A stretch of 33,354 nt of DNA, taken from the NCBI GenBank assembly GCA_964626885.1, contig CAZVJA010000040.1:1-33354 (forward strand). The letters are read 5' to 3'. The notes beneath the pieces were generated by a model, which was given only the letters and a program-made list of their open reading frames with translations, ran no database searches and was not told the origin of the DNA. This DNA is from CAZVJA01 sp964626885 (lineage in GTDB: Bacteria; Planctomycetota; Planctomycetia; Planctomycetales; Planctomycetaceae). The position numbers and the translations under genes are program-made. Positions 24,284 to 32,311 of this stretch are shown here, in pieces. Numbering within the stretch: the first letter of the stretch is position 1; each line of letters begins with the position of its first letter.

Positions 24284-25342
24284 ATGACCTCCACCAAAAT
24301 GCAAGCCGCCCAGACGACTTCAAAACATTCTAGCACTAGTGCGAACGGCGATCGGCAAGTGTCTGGTATCCGCCTCCCGCTCGAGCCCATGGATCCGCAG
24401 TTGACCTGCATTCAACCGGGCGGCGGTTGGATCATTCGCCTCGAAATGGCTTGGGGGTATGTGCGACGGTGGTATCTGAAAACCATCTGCCCCGCATACG
24501 TCGCCCGGATGCGCGAATTGCGGCAGGGAGAGAGGAACGGCTGCCCGCACGACGTGCTCGATCCACGCGACCTCAAGTATTATCTCAATCAGCCGGGCTA
24601 CTCCTGGCGACGGGAAGATGATCCTTTCGCTTGGCGCGACAATCTGCTGTTCGCGCGCTGGGGGCTGGCGGAACTGATCGTCTGCTCGGTGTTGACCTTC
24701 GGCGGTGCGGCGCTGCTCGCCTTCACTACCCAGCGATTGGAACTCGCCGGGTTCATCGGCGGCTTGGCGTGGGTCGCGGTTACCACACTCGTCGTTATCG
24801 GGCTGCTGATTGTCTGGTTCTTCCGCAATCCTCGCCGGGCGATTCCGCGGGAAGCCGGGCTGATCGTTTCGCCCGCCGATGGCAAGATCGTGGCGATCGA
24901 TGAGATCGAGCACGACGACTTCATCGGAGGGCCGGCGGTGCAAATCGGAATCTTCCTGTCGATCTTCAACGTGCATACGAACCGCAGCCCGGCGGCGGGA
25001 CGGGTGATCGGCCTGACGTACCGACCCGGAAAATGTCTGAATGCCTTGCGGCCGGAATCGGCGCGGGAGAACGAACAACTGGCCGTGCGAATGGAATGCA
25101 GCGATGCTCCCCATCGTCGCCTGATCCTCCGGCAGATTACCGGCGCGATCGCCCGGCGGATTGTGAATCGGTTAAAGCCCGGCGACGAACTCGAGCGCGG
25201 CGAGGAGTTCGGGATGATCAAGCTCGGTTCCCGCGCGGAACTGGTCTTGCCGCGCGAGCCCGGGCTCGTCGTCAAAACAAAACTCAGTGAGCATGTGAAA
25301 GCCGGCTCGTCGGTTCTGGCGGCCTACGAAAACATGCCGTAA
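24284..25342 (+). CDS. psd: Phosphatidylserine decarboxylase proenzyme with N-terminal extension
   Basis: Makes phosphatidylethanolamine by decarboxylating phosphatidylserine at the membrane, using a pyruvoyl group formed by self-cleavage. The decarboxylase part (about 190-350) shows SPADGKIVAIDEIEHDDFIG, FLSIFNVHTNRSPAAGRV and the processing site GMIKLGSRAELVLP, where S316 would become the pyruvoyl group. The first 190 residues are extra: a low-complexity start (1-35), a helical region with LDPRDLKYYLNQPGYSW (about 95-110), and two hydrophobic stretches (about 130-180). Such extensions seem common in planctomycete Psd, but their role is unknown. Start codon uncertain (24284, 24299 or 24389). 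pssA follows directly. Confidence 0.92.
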   Translation: MTSTKMQAAQTTSKHSSTSANGDRQVSGIRLPLEPMDPQLTCIQPGGGWIIRLEMAWGYVRRWYLKTICPAYVARMRELRQGERNGCPHDVLDPRDLKYYLNQPGYSWRREDDPFAWRDNLLFARWGLAELIVCSVLTFGGAALLAFTTQRLELAGFIGGLAWVAVTTLVVIGLLIVWFFRNPRRAIPREAGLIVSPADGKIVAIDEIEHDDFIGGPAVQIGIFLSIFNVHTNRSPAAGRVIGLTYRPGKCLNALRPESARENEQLAVRMECSDAPHRRLILRQITGAIARRIVNRLKPGDELERGEEFGMIKLGSRAELVLPREPGLVVKTKLSEHVKAGSSVLAAYENMP

Positions 25343-25354
25343 ATACGCCTCATG

Positions 25355-25384
25355 GAAAGCTGACCGCTAATTGCTGAAAGCTGA
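25355..25384 (+). repeat. Short direct repeat GAAAGCTGA between psd and pssA
   Basis: GAAAGCTGA occurs at 25355-25363 and 25376-25384, a 21-base period, filling most of the 48-base spacer. It resembles the AGCTGA-type tandem intergenic repeats I associate with planctomycete genomes. No function is evident. Confidence 0.35.
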
Positions 25385-25390
25385 TTTGCC

Positions 25391-26248
25391 ATGGCCCTGA
25401 AACGTCGCAAAATGTTCTCGGTCCTTCCGACGCTGTTAACGCTCGGGAACGCGGCATGCGGTTTCGGCGCGATTACCTTCGCGGCGAAGGTCGGCCCCGA
25501 CCCGATTGAAGGGAACGAACCGTTTCGCGATCTGTTCATCTCGGCGATTCTGATCTTCCTGGCAATGTTGTTCGACGCTCTCGACGGAAGCGCGGCCCGC
25601 TGGGCGCGGCAGACGACCGATTTCGGGGCACAGCTCGACAGCTTGTGCGACGCTCTCAGCTTCGGGGTTGCACCCGCATTTCTGATGTTGCAGTTCAACC
25701 ACACGGTGAAAGAAAACTTCTGGAGCCTGGAGTATCATCCACGTCTGCTGTGGGTGATCGCCATGTTGTATGTGGTTTGTGCGCTATTACGACTAGCTCG
25801 ATTTAACGTCGAGACGGATGAAGAAGATACGCACGAGTACTTCAGCGGACTCCCCTCGCCCGCGGCGGCGGGAACCGTTGCTTCGTTCCCCATCGCCATG
25901 CGCGGGTTACGGCTCATCGCGGGGAATGAGCTTGCTCGGTCGCAGCACTTGGCCGAATGGTTGATTCCCGCGGCCAAGATTCTGCTGCCGTTAATCACAT
26001 TGTCGGTCGCGGTGTTGATGGTCTCACGCATTCGGTATTCGCACGTGTTCAACCAGTTGTTCCGCGGGCAGCGCCCCCGGCAGCATCTAATTCAACTGGT
26101 GTTCACGGCGGCCATCGTGTTCCTGGTGCGTGAAATGGTGGTTCCGCTGATCTTCTGTTATTTCGCCTTTACGCCGCCGTTAAGAGCGTTGTGGAGCGAG
26201 CAGATTGCCCGCCGCTTCCGGCATGTTGACAAGCCGACCGCCCCTTGA
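25391..26248 (+). CDS. pssA: CDP-diacylglycerol-serine O-phosphatidyltransferase
   Basis: Integral membrane enzyme (285 residues) that joins CDP-diacylglycerol and serine to give phosphatidylserine, the substrate of Psd encoded just upstream. The CDP-alcohol phosphotransferase signature is complete: D62-x2-D65-G66-x2-A69-R70-x8-G79-x3-D83-x3-D87. It begins MALKRRKMFSVLPTLLTLGN, typical of bacterial type II PssA, and has about six hydrophobic segments. The psd-pssA order is the common bacterial operon and accounts for phosphatidylethanolamine synthesis. Confidence 0.95.
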   Translation: MALKRRKMFSVLPTLLTLGNAACGFGAITFAAKVGPDPIEGNEPFRDLFISAILIFLAMLFDALDGSAARWARQTTDFGAQLDSLCDALSFGVAPAFLMLQFNHTVKENFWSLEYHPRLLWVIAMLYVVCALLRLARFNVETDEEDTHEYFSGLPSPAAAGTVASFPIAMRGLRLIAGNELARSQHLAEWLIPAAKILLPLITLSVAVLMVSRIRYSHVFNQLFRGQRPRQHLIQLVFTAAIVFLVREMVVPLIFCYFAFTPPLRALWSEQIARRFRHVDKPTAP

Positions 26249-26368
26249 CATACTCGGAAGATGGGGCGGTTTCCAGACGAGGTTTTGCGGCGCGATGTCC
26301 CTCCCAATTGCCGGAGGACGGTTTTCCGCGCCGCGCGGTTTCTCAATCGCATGCCTGGCTCCCTGCGC

Positions 26369-26404
26369 CCCCGTTCGTCCCCCTTCCACTCACTTCGAAC
26401 GGGG
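26369..26404 (+). promoter_or_regulatory. Stem-loop covering the ribE ribosome-binding site
   Basis: CCCCGTTCG (26369-26377) and CGAACGGGG (26396-26404) are perfect 9-bp arms with an 18-base pyrimidine-rich loop. The right arm contains the only G-run (GGGG) upstream of the ribE ATG at 26410, so folding would hide the ribosome site. It does not show the conserved elements of an FMN riboswitch. It could alternatively act as a terminator for psd-pssA. Confidence 0.45.
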
Positions 26405-26409
26405 TAGCG

Positions 26410-27000
26410 ATGTTTACGGGGCTTGTCGAAGGCCGGGGCCGGGTTCATGAGGTCCGGCCGGAATGCGCCGGGATTTTCCTCGTCGTGGATGCTCCTGCGG
26501 AGATGACCTGCGGAGTCGGCATGGGCGACAGCATTGCGATCAACGGCTGCTGCCTCACCGTCGTCGATCTGTCGGACGGCCAGTGGGGATTTCAGGCCGG
26601 GACCGAAACTCTCTCGAAAACCAATCTCGGCCGGCTTCGTGCCGGCGACCCGGTAAACCTGGAACGTTCGCTCCCTGTCGATGGCCGGATCGGCGGGCAT
26701 TTCGTGCAAGGGCACGTCGACGGTGTCGGCCATGTCGAGCGGATCGAAAAGGAGGGAGAGTGGGTAAAGATGTGGTTCCAGGTGCCGGAATTCCTCGCCC
26801 GGCTGATGGTTCCCAAAGGCTCGGTCGCGGTTGATGGCGTGAGCCTCACCGTCGTCGACGCGGAGCCGGAACGGTTCAGCATCGCATTGATTCCGCACAC
26901 GCTCGAAGTGACCACGCTGGGGGTCCGCAATGTGGGCGATACCGTGAATATCGAAACCGATATCCTGGGCAAATACGTACAAAAACTGCTGCAGAAATGA
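26410..27000 (+). CDS. ribE: Riboflavin synthase, alpha subunit
   Basis: Forms riboflavin from two molecules of 6,7-dimethyl-8-ribityllumazine. The 196-residue protein is a tandem of two lumazine-binding barrels: the first begins MFTGLVEGRGRVHEV with INGCCLTVVDL, the second begins near HFVQGHVDGVGHV with VDGVSLTVVDAEPERFSIALIPHT. A C-terminal helix (VNIETDILGKYVQKLLQK) mediates trimer formation. The frame is open upstream to 26245, but those residues look unlike the family. The RBS lies in a 9-bp stem-loop. The stop overlaps the rsmA start by 4 bp. The alternative symbol ribC is used in some species. Confidence 0.96.
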   Translation: MFTGLVEGRGRVHEVRPECAGIFLVVDAPAEMTCGVGMGDSIAINGCCLTVVDLSDGQWGFQAGTETLSKTNLGRLRAGDPVNLERSLPVDGRIGGHFVQGHVDGVGHVERIEKEGEWVKMWFQVPEFLARLMVPKGSVAVDGVSLTVVDAEPERFSIALIPHTLEVTTLGVRNVGDTVNIETDILGKYVQKLLQK

Positions 27001-27926
27001 GTGACGCCGATCGCCAGACCCGAAGCCATCTGATGGAGCTGTTCGAGCAGCACGGCTTTCATCCGCGCTCGGATCTCGGCCAGAACTTTCTGATCGATCT
27101 GAATCTCATCGAGTTCGTCGTCCGTGAGGCGCAACTTGAGCCGGACGACGTCGTTCTGGAGGTCGGTTGCGGAACAGGGGGCATGACGACCTTTCTGGCA
27201 CGGGAGGCGGCCGCCGTCGTCTGCGTGGAGGTCGACCCTCGGATGTTTCAGTTCGCTCAGGCCGCGGTGGCCGACTGCCAGAACGTCATGCTGCTCAACT
27301 GCGATGTACTGAAGAACAAAAATCACCTTGAGCCGCGCGTGCTGGAATTGGTCGGGGAGAAGTTGGCGGAGAATCCCGCGCGAAAGCTGAAGCTGGTTGC
27401 CAACCTGCCGTACAGCGTCGCGACGCCGGTAATCTCGAACCTCGTGGCCACCGAACTTCCGTGGACCCGTATGGTCGTCACCATTCAGTATGAATTGGCG
27501 CAGCGAATGTGCGCCCGGCCGACGAGCGGGCATTACGGCGCGCTTTCGGCATGGCTGCAGGCGCAGTCTCGTTTGAAGATTTTGAAACGTCTCCCGCCGC
27601 AGGTCTTCTGGCCGCGTCCCAAAGTGAACTCGGCGATCGTGAAGATCGTTCCGGACGCCGTCCGCCGAGGGAAGATTCGTGACCGGGCGTTCCTGCACGA
27701 ATTTCTGCGTGGCTTGTTCAACCAGCGCCGCAAGCTGCTGCGGGGCGTGCTCGCGGGGATGTACCGCAAACAATTGAGCAAAGCGGAGATCGATACGCTG
27801 CTCGGCTCGCTCGGACATGGCCCGAACACCCGCGCCGAAGATCTCGACCCGCCGACGCTCGTGATACTCGCCAATCGTGTTCAAGAGGTGCTGGAGACAA
27901 TGGCGTCGCAAGGCGATTCGCCATAA
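26997..27926 (+). CDS. rsmA: 16S rRNA (adenine(1518)-N(6)/adenine(1519)-N(6))-dimethyltransferase
   Basis: KsgA/RsmA dimethylates two adjacent adenines in the 3' end of 16S rRNA late in 30S assembly. The 309-residue protein shows DLGQNFLIDLNLIEFVV at the N-terminus, the SAM-binding motif LEVGCGTGGMT, CVEVDPRM, and the catalytic motif NLPYSVATPVISN. FWPRPKVNSAIVKI and NQRRKLLRGVL are typical of the C-terminal helical domain. The ATG overlaps the ribE stop (ATGA), indicating translational coupling. The combination with ribE is a convenience pairing with no known metabolic link. Confidence 0.95.
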   Translation: MSDADRQTRSHLMELFEQHGFHPRSDLGQNFLIDLNLIEFVVREAQLEPDDVVLEVGCGTGGMTTFLAREAAAVVCVEVDPRMFQFAQAAVADCQNVMLLNCDVLKNKNHLEPRVLELVGEKLAENPARKLKLVANLPYSVATPVISNLVATELPWTRMVVTIQYELAQRMCARPTSGHYGALSAWLQAQSRLKILKRLPPQVFWPRPKVNSAIVKIVPDAVRRGKIRDRAFLHEFLRGLFNQRRKLLRGVLAGMYRKQLSKAEIDTLLGSLGHGPNTRAEDLDPPTLVILANRVQEVLETMASQGDSP

Positions 27927-28065
27927 AAGGTAATCCAGCCGCTTCGCGAATCGGAGCCGAAACACGACAAATTCGGAAACAGAACCACAAAAATTATTCA
28001 ACACAAACAACGAAGACCACTGAAGCGATCCATCGAGAGACAGCCAGACCGTCGAGGAGAATACC

Positions 28066-29553
28066 ATGGAAGATAAGATCAGTTGCCGCGGCTATACGTT
28101 CGACGACGTGCTCTTGGAACCCGCCTACAGCGAAGTGCTCCCCTCCGACGTTGACGTCAGCTCTCCCCTGACGCGAAAGATCGGGCTCTCGGTGCCAATT
28201 GTCAGCAGCCCGATGGATACCGTCACCGAAAGTGAGATGGCGATCGCCATGGCGCAGGAAGGGGGGATCGGCATCATCCATAAGAACATGTCGATCGAGC
28301 GGCAGGCCCTGGAGGTGGACCGGGTCAAACGGAGCGAGCACGGGGTGATCGTCGATCCTGTGACACTCCCCCCCGATGCCACGGTGGGAGAAGCGGCTCG
28401 GATCATGGACGAGCGAAACATTGGCGGCGTCCCGATCACGGAAAATGGGAAGCTTAAGGGGATTTTAACGCGCCGTGACCTGCGGTTCCTTGAGTCGAAG
28501 CAGACCCGGATTTCGGAGGTCATGACTCGCGAGAATCTCATTACCGCCCCGGAAAACACCGATTTGAGCAAAGCCCAACGATTACTCCTGGAAAATAAAG
28601 TCGAGAAACTTCTCCTCGTTGACGACCAATATCAATTGAAGGGATTAATCACGATCAAGGACATCGACAAGAACCTCCGCTTCCCCCTGGCTTCGAAAGA
28701 TGAGCGGGGAAGACTGCGGGTTGGTGCCGCGATCGGGGTGGGGGATCTCGAACGGGCCGCGTGCCTGATTGAAAAGGGGGTCGACGTGCTGGTGATCGAC
28801 AGCGCGCACGGCCACACGCGGAACGTCATCGACACGGTTCGCGAAGTTAAGAAGAAGTGGGAGATCGAGGTCATCGCGGGAAACGTGGCGACGACCGACG
28901 GGGCCCGCGATCTGGTCAAAGCCGGCGTGGATGCGGTGAAGGTGGGGATTGGACCGGGTTCGATCTGCACCACGCGCATCATTTCGGGAGTGGGGGTACC
29001 TCAACTGACGGCGATCGCCAACGCGGCGAAAGCCCTGGTCGATACCAATGTCCCGCTGATCGCCGACGGGGGCATTCGCTACAGCGGCGATATCACGAAG
29101 GCGCTGGCTGCTGGTGCAAGTACGGTGATGTTGGGAGGCTTGCTCGCCGGCCTCGACGAAAGCCCGGGCGAGATGATTCTGTTCCAGGGAAGGACGTTTA
29201 AACGCTATCGCGGCATGGGATCGCTTGGCGCGATGGTCAAAGGATCGAGTGAGCGCTATCGCCAGTCGGCTTCCGACGAGGGGGGGAAACCGAGCAAGAA
29301 GCTCGTTCCCGAAGGAGTCGAGGGGCGCGTCCCTTACAAAGGGCCGCTCCATGGATTTCTGTACCAGCTCATCGGCGGATTGCGGGCAGGCATGGGCTAT
29401 CTCGGAGCTTCGACCGTCGCCGATATCCGCGCGAAAGCACGATTCATTCAGATTTCAGCGGCATCGGTTAGGGAGAACCACCCCCATGACATCGCCATTA
29501 CGCAGGAAGCTCCAAACTACTCTGTCGAGCACGCGCCGGTCGATTCGGTTTGA
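28066..29553 (+). CDS. guaB: Inosine-5'-monophosphate dehydrogenase
   Basis: Oxidises IMP to XMP with NAD+, the committed step of guanine nucleotide synthesis. Length 495 residues, normal for the family. The barrel starts with YTFDDVLLEPAYSEVLPSDV. Two CBS domains are inserted at about 95-205 (ARIMDERNIGGVPITENGKL). The active-site loop GPGSICTTRIISGVG carries the catalytic C301, and the flap includes YRGMGSLGAM. AGGAG lies 6 bases before the ATG. The 139-base spacer upstream is A-rich and probably holds its promoter, but I could not define it. The gene overlaps the next frame by about 68 bases. Confidence 0.97.
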   Translation: MEDKISCRGYTFDDVLLEPAYSEVLPSDVDVSSPLTRKIGLSVPIVSSPMDTVTESEMAIAMAQEGGIGIIHKNMSIERQALEVDRVKRSEHGVIVDPVTLPPDATVGEAARIMDERNIGGVPITENGKLKGILTRRDLRFLESKQTRISEVMTRENLITAPENTDLSKAQRLLLENKVEKLLLVDDQYQLKGLITIKDIDKNLRFPLASKDERGRLRVGAAIGVGDLERAACLIEKGVDVLVIDSAHGHTRNVIDTVREVKKKWEIEVIAGNVATTDGARDLVKAGVDAVKVGIGPGSICTTRIISGVGVPQLTAIANAAKALVDTNVPLIADGGIRYSGDITKALAAGASTVMLGGLLAGLDESPGEMILFQGRTFKRYRGMGSLGAMVKGSSERYRQSASDEGGKPSKKLVPEGVEGRVPYKGPLHGFLYQLIGGLRAGMGYLGASTVADIRAKARFIQISAASVRENHPHDIAITQEAPNYSVEHAPVDSV

Positions 29554-30484
29554 TCGTGTAGCGAGCGCCTGCTTGCTGATAGCCTTCATGTTCATGGCAC
29601 GCGTGGGAACCGCGGACGACACTCCGGCCGGCCGCGCGAATTTCGATTCCGCCACATCGACTGTTCCGAATCCGCGCGCCGTCGCTCCGCTGGAGCGGCT
29701 GCGAACGCGCTCTTCCTCCGACCGCTGGAAGCGAATGAACGAGGAGCTGCGGGATACGTCTCGCGTCGGCACGGCTTCCCAAAGTGTTCCTCCGGAGCCG
29801 GTCGATCAGGACTTCGTGCTGCCTCCGTCTCAGCCGCAAGTCTTTTCGCCGAACATCGATCAGGGAGCCGATCCAGCGTTGCCGCGCAGCGAGCCACGGC
29901 GAGTCGCTGCCTATCAGCCTCCCCAACCGACGCCGGATCGAAAGTATGCCGCACCAATCCGCGACCCGCGCGATTTGCGAAAAGTGACGGAAATTCTCCC
30001 GTTCTTTGACTACGAACCGGACCCGGAGGTCGCGAAGGACGATCCCTGTTTGTATCGCTGTCCGCGACCCGACGGTGCCCCCTGCAAGCAGTACCCGGCC
30101 GGACAGGCTCCCGCCTGCCCCGAGGAACTCGAACTGAGTAACGAAGTTTACAGCGGCAGAACCGCACCCTCGACAATGGTCAACTGGGAAGCATCAAATC
30201 TGTATCACAACCCGCTCTACTTTGAAGACGCGGCTCTTGAGCGCTACGGGCACACGCACTGCTGTGCGGTGCAGCCGTTCGTCTCGGTCGGTAAGTTCAG
30301 TCTGCAACTGGCGGGGCTGCCATATCAGGCAACGCTCGACCCGATGTGCAAGCGGATGTACACGCTGGGCTGGTACCGGCCCGGCGAGTGTGCCCCGAAA
30401 AAGTGCTACCAGATTCCCTGGAGCTGGGAAGCAGCCGCCGTCCAGGCGGGGGCAACCACCGGCATGGTGTTCTTCCTGCCATAG
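29486..30484 (+). CDS. Exported hypothetical protein, planctomycete type
   Basis: I know no named function. From the ATG at 29486 it has 332 residues, with a signal peptide (basic start MTSPLRRKLQTTLSSTRRSI, hydrophobic ASACLLIAFMFMARVGTA). A proline-rich, disordered part follows (about 50-160). The C-terminal domain (about 160-332) is rich in Cys, Pro and Tyr: NLYHNPLYFEDAALERYGH, VGKFSLQLAGLPYQ, GWYRPGECAPKKCYQIPWSW. This C-terminal pattern resembles conserved proteins I associate with planctomycetes. The start overlaps guaB by 68 bases, with AGGGAGA 9 bases upstream; a start at 29588 is possible but would shorten the signal. Confidence 0.75.
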   Translation: MTSPLRRKLQTTLSSTRRSIRFDRVASACLLIAFMFMARVGTADDTPAGRANFDSATSTVPNPRAVAPLERLRTRSSSDRWKRMNEELRDTSRVGTASQSVPPEPVDQDFVLPPSQPQVFSPNIDQGADPALPRSEPRRVAAYQPPQPTPDRKYAAPIRDPRDLRKVTEILPFFDYEPDPEVAKDDPCLYRCPRPDGAPCKQYPAGQAPACPEELELSNEVYSGRTAPSTMVNWEASNLYHNPLYFEDAALERYGHTHCCAVQPFVSVGKFSLQLAGLPYQATLDPMCKRMYTLGWYRPGECAPKKCYQIPWSWEAAAVQAGATTGMVFFLP

Positions 30485-30634
30485 CGGACGTCTGCTCTGC
30501 CGGACCTCCCGTGACAGGGAAGATACACACCTCCTGCCGCTGATTTTTTGAGAACGGTCGTGGTTCGTCGCGTCTGACACTTGCGGTAGGGTGTGTCGAT
30601 CTGCTCTCCTGACAAATGACGATGTGGAAAGTCC

Positions 30635-31087
30635 ATGTCGAAGTTTCGCGAGAGACGCTCGCAATCGACTCCGAACAGGGCAGGTGGCAGTGTGATGAAC
30701 CCTCAGGCGGCGCGCGGTTCTTCTTTGGCGGACGATATCGTCGAACGCGTTGAGACTTTGATCCTCGATGCCGAAGCGGCCGCCAAACCGTTGGAACTGG
30801 AACCATTCCGCCCGCGGTTGTTCGAGCTGTTCGTGATGACCGACGCGGCCGGATATCTGGACGAAGAGGCCGATTGCGATTTGTCGGCTGACGGACTCTG
30901 CCGCGTCCTGGCGACGCGCTGGGGATTGGCCGACTCGACCCGTGAGTCCTTCACGAACCAGACGAAGCTCGCTCCCGAGCAATTGTCGCGGATGCGTCTG
31001 TTGTGGTCGCTGATGCGGATGTGGATGGAATGGTCCTACGCCTGGAAGCGCTGGCCCGAGTTCCATGCCGAAGCTGACCGTCCGTAG
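30635..31087 (+). CDS. Conserved-looking hypothetical protein
   Basis: A 150-residue soluble protein without a recognised domain. It has a helical core (LADDIVERVETLILDAEAAA, RLFELFVMTDAAGYLDEEAD) and ends with a Met/Trp-rich stretch (MRLLWSLMRMWMEWSYAWKR). This pattern resembles small planctomycete proteins of unknown role. The ATG at 30635 has GGAAAG 4 bases upstream; the in-frame ATG at 30695 has AGGTGG about 7 bases upstream and removes a low-complexity tail, so it may be the true start. The glycosyltransferase gene converges on it. Confidence 0.7.
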   Translation: MSKFRERRSQSTPNRAGGSVMNPQAARGSSLADDIVERVETLILDAEAAAKPLELEPFRPRLFELFVMTDAAGYLDEEADCDLSADGLCRVLATRWGLADSTRESFTNQTKLAPEQLSRMRLLWSLMRMWMEWSYAWKRWPEFHAEADRP

Positions 31088-31135
31088 AGCCGGCCTGCAT
31101 ATTGCAGGACATCAGACAGCGTGCCCATCGCACGA

Positions 31136-32248
31136 TTAACGTGCCGTCAGCTCACTCCACGCATTCGCGAGTTCGTTCGCCGCTCGCTCGATCGAAAACA
31201 GTTGTTCCGCGCGCCGTCGCGCAGCAAACGCCAGCCGCGCTCGCTCCTCCGGAGCGTCGTGCAGTTCGATGATCGCGGCCGCCAAAGCAGAAGGATCGTT
31301 CGGAGGAATCAGCCGACCGGAGACCCCGTCCTCGATAATCTCCGGTGTTCCACCGACGTTCGTCGCGAGGATCGGCAATCCGCTTGCGGCTGCTTCGAGC
31401 AGTACCCGTCCCAACGGTTCCTGCCGCGCGGGATGAACCAGCAGATCCGCTTCCCGCATGAGCCCGTCGACGTTCTCCACGCGGCCAAGCCAATGACTGC
31501 GCTCCTGCAGACTTCCCGACGAGAAACGCTGCATCACCTCCCGTTCGTATTCGATATTCTCTTCTTTCTCGGAGTTCCGCTCCCCGACGAGGACGAAATG
31601 CACCTGCGGCCGCTGTTGATGAATCGCAACGGCCCCCTCCGCCAGAATGTCCCAACCTTTCCGCGGCCCGATCTGCCCGATCGTCAACACCACAAACGCA
31701 TCATTGGCTAATTCGAGCATTCGCCGCCGCGTTTCCGATCGCGGCTTGGGGGAAAACCGAACGCAGTCAACGCCGTTGTAAATCACGCGCATTCGCCGAG
31801 CGTGGACACCCTGCGCGGCATGAAAGTCGCTCGTCGCCTGCGAAACCGCGACAAGTAGCTGGTGGCGATTGAGATCGGCGACCGCCGCCCCGCTCAGCCC
31901 AACGATATCGCGCAGATGGGCCGCGGTCGGAACTTTGAGATCGACCGCCGCCGCGCCAAGCAACCGTCCCATCGAGAGACTGTTTGCGTGCACGAGATCG
32001 GCCTTTGCATCGCGCACGCATTCAACCAACTGGGCGACCAAGTTTTCGCGCGAGAGGCGATGTCCCTCCGCATCATGAAACCGCAGAGAGAATTGTTGAA
32101 TGTCTCGCTGGCGGAGCGCTTCGGCCAGCGGGCCTTCCGGAGGGGCGATCGCCGCGAACTCGAATTCGGAATTTGCAAAATGATCGAACACCGCCAACAT
32201 CGACCGCTCGCCGCCGTTGAGCGTCGCGTACTCGAATAATACAGCCAC
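31136..32248 (-). CDS. Glycosyltransferase, GT4-like
   Basis: A 370-residue GT-B fold glycosyltransferase that transfers a sugar from an activated donor to an acceptor in cell-envelope or exopolysaccharide assembly; donor and acceptor unknown. The N-terminal domain shows FEYATLNGGERSMLAVFDHF, and the C-terminal domain has LTIGQIGPRKGWDILAEG, then the E-x7-E donor-binding pair E277 and E285 in QEPLGRVLLEAAASGLP. The listed GTG start (32248) is 16 bases from the Shine-Dalgarno. An in-frame ATT at 32255-32257 lies 7 bases after GGAGGAG and would give an IPRVAVLFEY beginning, typical of relatives starting MPR; it is reported as a finding. Confidence 0.9.
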   Translation of the reverse strand: MAVLFEYATLNGGERSMLAVFDHFANSEFEFAAIAPPEGPLAEALRQRDIQQFSLRFHDAEGHRLSRENLVAQLVECVRDAKADLVHANSLSMGRLLGAAAVDLKVPTAAHLRDIVGLSGAAVADLNRHQLLVAVSQATSDFHAAQGVHARRMRVIYNGVDCVRFSPKPRSETRRRMLELANDAFVVLTIGQIGPRKGWDILAEGAVAIHQQRPQVHFVLVGERNSEKEENIEYEREVMQRFSSGSLQERSHWLGRVENVDGLMREADLLVHPARQEPLGRVLLEAAASGLPILATNVGGTPEIIEDGVSGRLIPPNDPSALAAAIIELHDAPEERARLAFAARRRAEQLFSIERAANELANAWSELTAR

Positions 32249-32311
32249 ACGCGGAATGGGAACTCTCCTCCGGCGACGATTTTCGGAATGCCGGCGAACT
32301 CGATACGACTT

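Noticed and set aside
26249..26409. FMN riboswitch upstream of ribE
   Set aside because: None of the conserved RFN-element blocks is present; only a simple stem-loop is seen.
27927..28065. Purine riboswitch upstream of guaB
   Set aside because: The spacer is A-rich and lacks the conserved three-helix pattern.
26592..28067. 491-codon minus-strand frame over ribE and rsmA
   Set aside because: Longest antisense frame in the window, but it covers two certain genes on the other strand and has no family pattern.
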